A DNA stretch of 64,000 bases. It comes from Mycolicibacterium rhodesiae NBB3. GTDB lineage: Bacteria > Actinomycetota > Actinomycetes > Mycobacteriales > Mycobacteriaceae. Shown here piece by piece: positions 27,925-35,412 of the stretch. The notes beneath the pieces are model-generated. The model saw only the letters and a program-made list of their open reading frames with translations, searched no databases and was not told where the DNA came from. Made by a program: the position numbers and the translations under genes. Every line of letters starts with the position of its first letter. Position 1 is the stretch's first letter. Where the stretch lies: NCBI RefSeq assembly GCF_000230895.2, contig NC_016604.1, forward strand, positions 2,046,001 through 2,110,000, written 5' to 3'.

Positions 27925-27940
27925 ATACCCCTGCGGGTAT
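27925..27940. promoter_or_regulatory. RicR/CsoR-type copper operator
   Basis: ATACCCCTGCGGGTAT: a palindrome with 6-bp arms that contains TACCC-N5-GGTA, the form known for the mycobacterial copper repressor RicR and close to CsoR sites. On the minus strand it lies between a -35-like TTGCTA and a -10-like GAGAAT 17 bp apart, so binding would block the promoter of the metal operon. No CsoR-family gene is in the element. Confidence 0.65.
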
Positions 27941-28143
27941 AGCAAGGGCGGTTTTCGGGGCGGATCCAACACGGCGTGGCGATCCGTGCCGCTCCGGCGA
28001 CCCGACCGCCCGCGGATATGCCCTTGACCGGCCCTGTGTGCGCGGTGTGGTGGTGTGTGGGTTGGCATGCGGCCTCAGCCCGGTTCGCTTTCCCTGCCAC
28101 GGGGCGTGTGCGCTGATGGAGATTGTCGGACAACTCCCGCCGA

Positions 28144-30102
28144 TCATGAAGGCGCCGCTGCTGTGTGGGCTGTTGCTGGTTGGTCGGCCGGTGCAAGGGG
28201 CAGGGGCTTGGCGCGGCCGGCGCGCACACCGTTGGCGATGACGACGACCTCGGCCAGCTCGTGGACCAGCACGACGGCGGCCAGACCGAGCACACCGAGC
28301 AGCGCCAGCGGTATCAACACGATGATCAGCGCAAGTGACAGGCCGACGTTTTGCAGCATGATCCGTCGGGCGCGGCGGGCGTGGCTGAATGCCTGCGGCA
28401 GGTGGCGCAGGTCTTCACCCATCAATGCCACGTCGGCGGTCTCGATGGCTACGTCGGTGCCCATCGCCCCCATCGCGATACCGAGGTCGGCGGTGGCCAG
28501 GGCGGGGGCGTCGTTGATCCCGTCGCCGACCATGGCTGTGTTGCGCTGGGCACGCAGCTCTTCGATGAGCCGCGCCTTGTCCTCGGGACGTAGCTCGGCG
28601 TGCACATCGTCGATACCGACATCTTTGGCGAGCGCGGCGGCGGTGGTGTGATTGTCGCCGGTGAGCATCGCGATGTGGTAGCCGTCGCGGCGCAGCTGGG
28701 CGACGACCTCGGCCGCCTCGGGACGGAGTTCGTCGCGCACGGCGATCGCGCCGACTGTTTGGCCGTTGTCTTCGACGAGCACGGCGGTGGCGCCGGCCTG
28801 CTGCATCCGTACCACGGCATCCGCCAACGCGCCCGCATCGAGCCACCCGGGGCGGCCCAGGCGAATCGTGTTGCCGTCGCGGCGGCCGGTGAGCCCGGCG
28901 CCGGTCACCGCCTGCACGTCAGTAGCCGGGGTGACCTCGTTGACGGCGGCCAGGATCGCCGCGGCCAGCGGGTGTTCACTGCGCGCTTCCAGCGCTGCGG
29001 CCAGATCGAGCACCTGCTCGCGAGTGGCGCCGTGGGTGGTGGCCACCTCGATGACAGCGGGCCGATTGGCGGTCAGGGTGCCGGTCTTGTCCAGGGCGAC
29101 GCCGCGCACCGCGCCGAGCGCCTCCAGCGCGGCCCCACCCTTGACCAGCGCACCGAGCTTGCTGGCCGCACCGATCGCGGCGACCACGGTCACGGGCACC
29201 GAGATCGCCAACGCGCACGGCGAGGCCGCGACCAGTACCACCAGAGCACGTTCGATCCACACGGCCGGATCGCCGAGCAGGCTGCCGATCACTGCAATCA
29301 GGGCCGCGGCGATCATCACCCCGGGCACCAGCGGTTTGGCGATGCGGTCGGCCAATCGCTGAGAGGCGCCCTTGCGAGACTGTTCGGCCTCCACAATCTT
29401 CACGATGCGGGCCAGCGAGTTGTCCTCGGAGGTGGTGGTGACCTCGACCTCCAGCACGCCGGTGCCGTTGATCGAGCCGGCGAACACCTCGTGGCCCGGT
29501 TCGGCTTCCACGGGCACCGACTCACCAGTGATGGCCGAGACATCCAGCGCGGTGCGGCCGTTCCGGATGATGCCGTCGGTGGCGATCCGCTCGCCGGGCT
29601 TGACTAGCATTCGGTCGCCGACACGCAATTCACTTGAGGACACGACCATCTCGGTGTCGTCTCGCAGAACGGTGGCCTGGTCAGGCACCAGCGACAGCAG
29701 GGCGCGCAGTCCGCGACGGGTGCGGGCCAGCGAATACTCTTCCAAACCCTCGCTGATCGAGAACAGGAACGCCAGCATCGCGGCTTCGCCGACTTCGCCG
29801 AGGAGCACCGCGCCCACAGCGGCGATGGTCATCAACGTGCCCACCCCGATTCTGCCTTTGGCCAGACGCTTGAGCGTGGACGGCACAAAGGTATAGGCGC
29901 CGACAACCAAGGCGAGCGCTTCCAACGTGAGCACGACCGTCGGCGGCGCACCTGCCCCGCCGGCGATCAACTCGGCCAGCAGGAACACGCCCGCGACGGC
30001 CGCGAACTGCAGTTCCCGAACTTGCCACAGGGATTCGGCCTGCTCCTCGGACTGCTCGCTGACGTCGGCCTCGTCTCCGCCGCAACCGCAGGTGTTACTC
30101 AT
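28144..30102 (-). CDS. P1B-type heavy-metal-transporting ATPase
   Basis: 652 aa from ATG 30102. Pumps metal ions out using ATP. Visible are the actuator TGES (192-195), the membrane metal site SPC (294-296, in VLVAASPCALAISVPV), phosphorylated Asp338 in DKTGT, the HP locus SEHPLAAA, and MVGDGINDAPAL at the hinge. A CGC pair near the N-terminus (residues 5-7) may help metal entry; there is no full metal-binding domain. The SPC site and the HE pair in VLVHELAEVV suggest the P1B-4-like group (Co, Zn, Cd or Pb rather than Cu). It overlaps the ArsR gene by 4 bp, an order like that of cmtR and ctpG in M. tuberculosis. Confidence 0.92.
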   Translation of the reverse strand: MSNTCGCGGDEADVSEQSEEQAESLWQVRELQFAAVAGVFLLAELIAGGAGAPPTVVLTLEALALVVGAYTFVPSTLKRLAKGRIGVGTLMTIAAVGAVLLGEVGEAAMLAFLFSISEGLEEYSLARTRRGLRALLSLVPDQATVLRDDTEMVVSSSELRVGDRMLVKPGERIATDGIIRNGRTALDVSAITGESVPVEAEPGHEVFAGSINGTGVLEVEVTTTSEDNSLARIVKIVEAEQSRKGASQRLADRIAKPLVPGVMIAAALIAVIGSLLGDPAVWIERALVVLVAASPCALAISVPVTVVAAIGAASKLGALVKGGAALEALGAVRGVALDKTGTLTANRPAVIEVATTHGATREQVLDLAAALEARSEHPLAAAILAAVNEVTPATDVQAVTGAGLTGRRDGNTIRLGRPGWLDAGALADAVVRMQQAGATAVLVEDNGQTVGAIAVRDELRPEAAEVVAQLRRDGYHIAMLTGDNHTTAAALAKDVGIDDVHAELRPEDKARLIEELRAQRNTAMVGDGINDAPALATADLGIAMGAMGTDVAIETADVALMGEDLRHLPQAFSHARRARRIMLQNVGLSLALIIVLIPLALLGVLGLAAVVLVHELAEVVVIANGVRAGRAKPLPLAPADQPATAHTAAAPS

Positions 30103-30482
30103 TTCTTGGTCACCGTCGCTTTCTTCGTCGCATCGGCTCCGTAGATAGAGCACAGCACCACCTGGTTGCCGGTCGCGGCCAGCAGCGATTCCGCCGACGC
30201 GAGCAGATCCATCAGCTCGGGGCGAGTCAGGGAGTAGAACATCTGCCGGCCTTCCGGGCGCCCGGTGACCAGGCCGCACTCGCGTAGGCAGGCCAGATGC
30301 GCCGACACAGTCGACTGCGCAGTGCCCAACACCCTGGTCAGATCCACCACCCGGGCCTCCCCTTCGGTGAGGCGCTGCAGGATCGCCAACCGGGTGGGAT
30401 CCGATAGGCCGCGAAACAGCGCTGCCGCCGGCGCCAGATCCGCGGCCGATGGGGAAGTAGCCCGTCCTTTTGTCATCGCCAT
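30099..30482 (-). CDS. ArsR/SmtB-family metal-sensing repressor, CmtR-like
   Basis: 127 aa. Winged helix-turn-helix: LSDPTRLAILQRL, then the recognition helix AQSTVSAHLACLRECGLV and the wing GRPEGRQMFYSL. Cys65 and Cys69 in the recognition helix and Cys111 near the C-terminus have nearly the same spacing as the Cd/Pb ligands of CmtR (Cys57, Cys61, Cys102). It therefore likely senses Cd(II) or Pb(II) and controls the P1B ATPase that overlaps its stop (ATGA). A 22-bp inverted repeat lies 8 bp before its ATG. Confidence 0.88.
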   Translation of the reverse strand: MAMTKGRATSPSAADLAPAAALFRGLSDPTRLAILQRLTEGEARVVDLTRVLGTAQSTVSAHLACLRECGLVTGRPEGRQMFYSLTRPELMDLLASAESLLAATGNQVVLCSIYGADATKKATVTKK

Positions 30483-30489
30483 TCAACGA

Positions 30490-30511
30490 TGATAGCCGCA
30501 AACGCCTATCA
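30490..30511. promoter_or_regulatory. ArsR operator candidate
   Basis: Inverted repeat TGATAGCCG / CGCCTATCA (8 of 9 pairs) around CAAA. Read on the minus strand, the proximal arm contains TATCAT, a -10-like box ending 6 bp from the ArsR ATG, so the mRNA may be leaderless and repressed by direct occlusion. Confidence 0.6.
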
Positions 30512-30593
30512 ATCGCCAGGGGTCGCTGGGCTCACTCGTCCGATGTCAAAACAAAGTCGCTGCAGAGTCCCATGCCGACGGCGCGACGGCGTC

Positions 30594-31667
30594 TTAGGCC
30601 CTTGAGCCGAGGCCGGGGATGATGTCGTCGAGCCGGAAGACAACTGGTTGTTCGAGTTGGGCGTAGGTGCACGAGCGTGGGTCGCGGTCGGGCCGCCAGC
30701 GGTTGAATTGCGCAGTGTGGCGGAACCGGTCGCCTTCCGTGTGGTCGTAGCGGACCTCGACGACCCTCTCGGGTCGCAGCGGGACGAACGAGAGATCCTT
30801 GCCGGCGTTCCAGCGGGAGCTTTCGTTCTTGCGGGGTGTGCGGTCACCGGCTTCGTGGGCGGCCCAGTTCCACGGATGGTCATCGAATGCGGTTATCAGC
30901 GGCTGCATTTCGGTGAACAGCTGGCGGCGCTTGGTCATCGGGAACGCGCCGATCACGCCGACGGAGGCGAGGGTGCCGTCGTCGGTGTAGAGCCCGAGCA
31001 GCAGGGAGCCGATCGCGTCCTGGCTGGCCTTGTGCACCCGGTAACCGGCGATGACGCAGTCGGCGGTCCGCTGGTGCTTGATCTTGAACATGACCCGCTT
31101 GTCGGGTTGATAGGTGGCCGTCAGGGGCTTGGCGACGACGCCATCGAGACCCGCCCCCTCGAACTCTTCGAACCACCGATGCGCCGTCGTGAGATCCGTC
31201 GTCGCAGGAGTTAGGTGAACCGAGGGCCCGGAGTCGGCCAAGGCCGTGACGAGTGCGGCGCGCCGCTCGGTGAACGGTTTCCCGGTGTAGTCATCGTCGC
31301 CCAAGGCGAGTAGATCGAACGCTACGAAGGACGCAGGGGTCTGCTTGGCGAGCATCCGTACTCGCGAATCGGCGGGGTGGATGCGTTGTTGCAGTGCTTC
31401 GAAATCCAGCTCGTGGTTGGTGGCGATGATGATCTCGCCGTCGATCACGCAACGCTCGGGCAGTTCGGCGGTGACGGCGGCGACCAGTTCGGGGAAGTAC
31501 CGTGTCAGGGGCCGCTCGTTGCGGCTACCCAGTTCGACTTCGTCGCCGTCGCGGAAGCAGATCGATCGGAAGCCGTCCCACTTCGGTTCATAGGAGGCAC
31601 CAGAGGGGATTGTCGGCACCGACTTGGCCAGCATTGGCGAGACCGGCGGCATGACGGGAAGCTTCAT
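30594..31667 (-). CDS. Element-borne ATP-dependent DNA ligase (LigC-like)
   Basis: 357 aa, complete. Catalytic lysine in YEPKWDGFR (residue 29), VIDGEIII, FVAFDLLAL, GVVAKPL and VMFKIK are all present, as is the OB-fold end RWRPDRDPRSCTYAQLEQP. By eye it agrees with the chromosomal LigC at 14998 at about four residues in five. It begins 4 bp after the stop of the large recombinase, on the same strand, and so is the third gene of the recombination operon, where Tn554 elements carry tnpC. Whether it seals recombination intermediates, replaces the ligase broken by insertion, or is simply captured cargo is not known. Confidence 0.93.
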   Translation of the reverse strand: MKLPVMPPVSPMLAKSVPTIPSGASYEPKWDGFRSICFRDGDEVELGSRNERPLTRYFPELVAAVTAELPERCVIDGEIIIATNHELDFEALQQRIHPADSRVRMLAKQTPASFVAFDLLALGDDDYTGKPFTERRAALVTALADSGPSVHLTPATTDLTTAHRWFEEFEGAGLDGVVAKPLTATYQPDKRVMFKIKHQRTADCVIAGYRVHKASQDAIGSLLLGLYTDDGTLASVGVIGAFPMTKRRQLFTEMQPLITAFDDHPWNWAAHEAGDRTPRKNESSRWNAGKDLSFVPLRPERVVEVRYDHTEGDRFRHTAQFNRWRPDRDPRSCTYAQLEQPVVFRLDDIIPGLGSRA

Positions 31668-31671
31668 CGTC

Positions 31672-34185
31672 TCATTGTGGTCTCTGCTCGGCGAACGGGT
31701 TGCCGCCGTGTGAAAGTCGTTGCTGGGCCTCGGATTGGCGGACGCGCAGATGCTTGATGCTTTCTTCGAGGGCGGCGACCTCGCCGAGCCATGCTCGGTC
31801 CTTTGCTTCGACGAGGCGCTGCTCGGCGTTCTCGGTCATCTCGTTGATGCGGCCCAACTGGGCGGGGTCGACGCGCAGGAACCGGCATCGGGTACACGCG
31901 TGTTCGTGGACGCAGGGTGTGCCGTAGGGGCGGTGGCACTCGCCGAGGGCAACGCGGCGCAGTAGGAAGTGCTCTTCGAAATCGGCCCATTCGTCGTCGT
32001 CGGCGACTGTCGCCTCCTCGAATGGGCGCAGTTGGCGGCGACGTTCGATGAACGCCTGATGGGCGGTGACGATCTGCTCGGGGAACACGGCGGTGTAGCC
32101 GCGGGTGGTGTCGAGGTTGAGATGTCCGAGTAGCGCTGCGGCGATGTGCAGCGGCAGACCGTTGTTGACGGCATCGGTGGCGAACAGTCGGCGGAAGTCG
32201 TGCGGGGTGAAGTGCACCGGTCGACCGGCATCGGTGAGCCCGGCGATCGTGGCGAGGTGGACCAGAATCTGGCGCACGTAGTGCCGTCCCAGCACTTCGT
32301 GACGGGTACCCAGAGGGCGTGCGAACAGGTGCGGGAACGGTTCGCTGTGGACCTTGTCGTTGGTGTCGTAGGCGATCGACAGCGGCACGTGATCCTTGCC
32401 GGCCTTGGCGCGGCGCAAAACCTCCAACAGCACTCCGACCAGTTCCGGAGTCATCGGGATCAGCCGCTCGCAATCGGTCTTGGACGGCACGATGTGGAGC
32501 AAGGGCACCAGCGTGGCCGTTGTGGAGGCGGTGTAGTGCCGCAGCGATAATTGGGTCAGTTCAAGAAGTTCCTCGATGCGAATGCCGGTGTGACGCAGTG
32601 TCTCCACGAGCGCCCAACCCCAGAAGCCCTCCTCTTCGAGCGCGGTTACGTCGATGCGCTCGGCACTGCCTCGGATCCATCCCGGCCGCTGCTGTCCGGG
32701 TGCCAGGTGCGCCCAAATCCGGGCGCGGGCGTCGCCGTCGCGCCGCAAGGGTGGGCAGTGCCGAAGGAAGGTGAAGCCGTCGATGACGAATTCCTGGTCG
32801 TGCGTGCAGGTCAAGGCACGCTGCAGAAGCGTTGCGGTGCGGTCCTTATGCGCTGTAGCCGCAGCCAGGAGTGCCGGCAGCAGCGGGGTAAGCATGCGGG
32901 TGCGATCCTGCATGGAGGCCTTCTGGCGGCGTTTCTGCTTGGCCGCCGCGCGACTGAGCGCCCGCGGTACTGGGCACGGCGCGACCCAGACACCCCAGCG
33001 GACGGGGTCGTCGTGCGACCACTCGGCCAGGTCGCGGTACATGCCGCGGATGGCGAACAGGATCGAGTGCACTTCGCGTCGCGGGCGGCCGTCGAGGGTC
33101 ATCGCCAACCGTTCCCGCCACGCCGTCACCACCTCGGCCGAGATCGCCAGGTCCTTTTGGTCCGGATTGATCTGCAGGATCTCCCACCAGAACAATCGGG
33201 CCAGGCGGTAGGCAAGTCCCTCCAGCGAGCTGTAGTCCATGTTGGGCTGTAGCTCCTCGAGGTAGCCCACGAGGAGGTCGCGCACTCCTGAGGCGGGGAT
33301 GCCGTATCGATCGACTAGCGTCGCAGCGCTGTGTTGGCGTGTGTTGCCTCGCGCCGACCACGTCGCCCGCAGCGTAGGCGCCTCCTCGGCCAAGGGGCCC
33401 AGGGCGACCAACAGCTCCCAGATGAGGTGTTCGCGGCGCTGTCGCCCCGAGGTGCGCACCACGTCGGCGTAGAACAGCAGATCGTCGCCGCACAGTTGTC
33501 CGATGTTCTTCCCGGTGCGGATCATCACCCGCGCCAATGCCTTTTCGGCGTCGTCCTGGTATTTGGGCACCGCGTCCCGGTAGGCGGGCAGCGTACGCAA
33601 CCGTTCCAAGTCCGGCCCGCCATTGCTGTCGAGGAACCTGCCGAGGGCTACCCGCTGCTTGGAATCCAACAGCCAACTGTAGGACGGCCGCAGTGCGCGT
33701 ACGCGCAGTAGCGCATTGAGGGCCTTGAGCGTGGGTGACCAATGGTCGTAGTGCGGCAACGCATCATGCTCGATCCAGGTGCGCGGAGCGGCGTCGTAAC
33801 CGCTGGCCAGCCACCGCTCCTCCCACGTCTGCCCTGAATATTGAGCCAGGACACCCAGCAGGGCCTGCGTTCCCCGAACCATCGGCTGAAGCTGCTGGGG
33901 TGGCAGCGTCCGGTGGCGCTCGGTTACGACGTCGCACAACTCAGTGATGGTGAGATGCTGCATCGTCACACCGCGGGCGCCCTCTGGCGGTGATGGGGGC
34001 GCGTGGTTGGCGTCGTAGCCCCACAGGGGCCGGGCCAGGCCGGCGGGGCCGAACCGGCTGTCTGCTGGGATCGCTTGCAGATGCGGTGAATCAGGCCGTG
34101 ACAGCAGCTGGACCTGTGGGCTCATCGCCCGCCGCGTCGCGGCGGCCTGCCGGCGTTGCGGTGATCGGATGTCCTCAGCGCTCAA
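31672..34185 (-). CDS. Large tyrosine recombinase, TnpB-like (Tn554 type)
   Basis: 837 aa. The C-terminal half holds a tyrosine-recombinase core: Arg536 in TGIRIEEL, Lys569 in VPSKTD, His662 and Arg665 in PHDFRRLF, His688 in GHLNLDTT and the nucleophile Tyr698 in GYTAVFP. All expected catalytic residues are present. The first ~500 residues are a long helical region as in TnpB of Tn554. After the catalytic core comes a Cys-rich finger (Cys750, Cys758, Cys764, Cys767) and a C-terminal helix (about 785-825) of coiled-coil character. The ATG overlaps the small recombinase stop by 4 bp; the ligase begins 4 bp after its end. Confidence 0.92.
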   Translation of the reverse strand: MSAEDIRSPQRRQAAATRRAMSPQVQLLSRPDSPHLQAIPADSRFGPAGLARPLWGYDANHAPPSPPEGARGVTMQHLTITELCDVVTERHRTLPPQQLQPMVRGTQALLGVLAQYSGQTWEERWLASGYDAAPRTWIEHDALPHYDHWSPTLKALNALLRVRALRPSYSWLLDSKQRVALGRFLDSNGGPDLERLRTLPAYRDAVPKYQDDAEKALARVMIRTGKNIGQLCGDDLLFYADVVRTSGRQRREHLIWELLVALGPLAEEAPTLRATWSARGNTRQHSAATLVDRYGIPASGVRDLLVGYLEELQPNMDYSSLEGLAYRLARLFWWEILQINPDQKDLAISAEVVTAWRERLAMTLDGRPRREVHSILFAIRGMYRDLAEWSHDDPVRWGVWVAPCPVPRALSRAAAKQKRRQKASMQDRTRMLTPLLPALLAAATAHKDRTATLLQRALTCTHDQEFVIDGFTFLRHCPPLRRDGDARARIWAHLAPGQQRPGWIRGSAERIDVTALEEEGFWGWALVETLRHTGIRIEELLELTQLSLRHYTASTTATLVPLLHIVPSKTDCERLIPMTPELVGVLLEVLRRAKAGKDHVPLSIAYDTNDKVHSEPFPHLFARPLGTRHEVLGRHYVRQILVHLATIAGLTDAGRPVHFTPHDFRRLFATDAVNNGLPLHIAAALLGHLNLDTTRGYTAVFPEQIVTAHQAFIERRRQLRPFEEATVADDDEWADFEEHFLLRRVALGECHRPYGTPCVHEHACTRCRFLRVDPAQLGRINEMTENAEQRLVEAKDRAWLGEVAALEESIKHLRVRQSEAQQRLSHGGNPFAEQRPQ

Positions 34186-35381
34186 TTCGGCAGCCCCAAC
34201 AGTTCTCGGACCGCTGCGGGGTCGTAGGCAGGTTCGATCGTCGATGCTTCGATCTTCGGTCGGGCGTGATGCTCAAGGACCTTGCCGATCAAATCTTCCA
34301 GGCGAGGCTGGGTGTAGATCTGAGTGGTCGTCACGCTGGCATGCCGCAGGACGGTTTGCACGTCGACCAGCGTGAACGCGGGGTCGGCCAGCATCCGCGC
34401 GGCGGCGGTGTGGCGGAAGTCGTGCAACGACCAGTTCGCGCCCAAGCTGGCGTTGGCGCGGCGCAGCACCGCGCGCATTGCGTGGTAGTTCAGCGGTGCA
34501 GGCTGAGAGCGTCGGGTCCACCACACCGGACCACCCGGCTCGATCGGCGGGCGTCCAGCCAAATACAGCGCCAGCCATACGAATGAGTCCACTGAGGCCG
34601 GAACGGTCTCCCGCATGCGGCTGCCCTTGCTGGTGACCGTGATTGTGTAGCGGCCGGCATCCAGATCACCGTGACGCAAACCGAGCAGCTCCGATGCCCG
34701 CACACCCGAGGACAGATAGAAACTCACTAACGCTCGATCGCGGTGGCTGCGCAACGCGTTAAACAGCGCTGCGGCGGCGTCATCGGGGATCGCCCGCCAC
34801 ACCGGCCGTGGGGTCTTCTGCCGGTAGTTGGCGCGCCGAAAGATAGCGAAGTCTTCCATCGGGTTGTGGTGCGCATGCGGTCGGCCACCTTGCCTAGCAC
34901 GTTGTGCAGGAACGGGATTCACCAGCGGACCCAGATCGACGGCACAGGCGTGGTCATAAAACCCGAATAAGACTGACAGCTGATGGTTGATGGTGCGGGG
35001 GGCGTACTTGCCGGACAACTCCGCCTTGCCGGTCACTGCGTTCACCGACCCCGGTGGCGGCCCATCCGGTCGTCGGCGAAGACGTTGCGGATTGGGCGCC
35101 GCCCGCAAGTGCTCGACGAACGCGCGGACATCTACGCGCTCGGCTCGCTCCCAACTGATCAGGCGGTCATGCAGGAAACGGAACCACCGCAGAAGGTCGA
35201 ACGCGTAACTTCGAACTGTGAGTGGACTGCAATCAGACGCCGCCAGTTCGCGAAGGTATGACGTCGCCCCGGGATGCTCGGCATCGGGGAAGATCACCCG
35301 CCACGGCAACCCGCTCGGCGCCGACTCCACCCGACCCACCTCGCCCATAGCCGGATCCTCCGCCCGCCGCAGCCACTCCAT
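34182..35381 (-). CDS. Small tyrosine recombinase, TnpA-like (Tn554 type)
   Basis: 399 aa. SAM-like core-binding domain at about 38-150 (SPLTVRSYAFDLLRWFRFL) and a catalytic domain with Arg228 (SSGVRASELLGL), Lys252 (TSKGSRM), His320 and Arg323 (LHDFRHTAAARM), His347 and the nucleophile Tyr356 (HASVTTTQIYTQP). All catalytic residues are present. It is the gene nearest the right end, its ATG only 31 bp from the ligase junction, so its promoter must lie at or beyond the element edge. An internal ATG 33 bases downstream is an alternative start. It is coupled to the large recombinase by ATGA overlap. Confidence 0.93.
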   Translation of the reverse strand: MEWLRRAEDPAMGEVGRVESAPSGLPWRVIFPDAEHPGATSYLRELAASDCSPLTVRSYAFDLLRWFRFLHDRLISWERAERVDVRAFVEHLRAAPNPQRLRRRPDGPPPGSVNAVTGKAELSGKYAPRTINHQLSVLFGFYDHACAVDLGPLVNPVPAQRARQGGRPHAHHNPMEDFAIFRRANYRQKTPRPVWRAIPDDAAAALFNALRSHRDRALVSFYLSSGVRASELLGLRHGDLDAGRYTITVTSKGSRMRETVPASVDSFVWLALYLAGRPPIEPGGPVWWTRRSQPAPLNYHAMRAVLRRANASLGANWSLHDFRHTAAARMLADPAFTLVDVQTVLRHASVTTTQIYTQPRLEDLIGKVLEHHARPKIEASTIEPAYDPAAVRELLGLPN

Positions 35382-35395
35382 CGGAAGGCTCGCCG

Positions 35396-35407
35396 AAGTT
35401 CAGTCAA
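35396..35407 (-). repeat. Element right-end imperfect inverted repeat
   Basis: Read inwards (minus strand) TTGACTGAACTT, five bases from the junction; 10 of 12 match with the left end at 26155. Confidence 0.45.
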
Positions 35408-35412
35408 CTAGA

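Larger units (their letters stand above)
26154..35412 (-). mobile_element. Tn554-like site-specific element inserted in a DNA ligase gene
   Basis: About 9.26 kb, bounded on both sides by the two halves of a ligase gene that rejoin in frame. The base C at the junction is found on both sides, so the edge is uncertain by one base. All genes lie on the minus strand: two tyrosine recombinases and a LigC-like ligase (35381 to 30594), an ArsR regulator with a P1B ATPase (30482 to 28144), and a metal-protein operon (27888 to 26220). Two tandem large and small tyrosine recombinases at one end, site-specific insertion in a conserved gene and lack of target duplication match Tn554-type transposons as a class. 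Here a ligase takes the place of tnpC. Confidence 0.85.
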
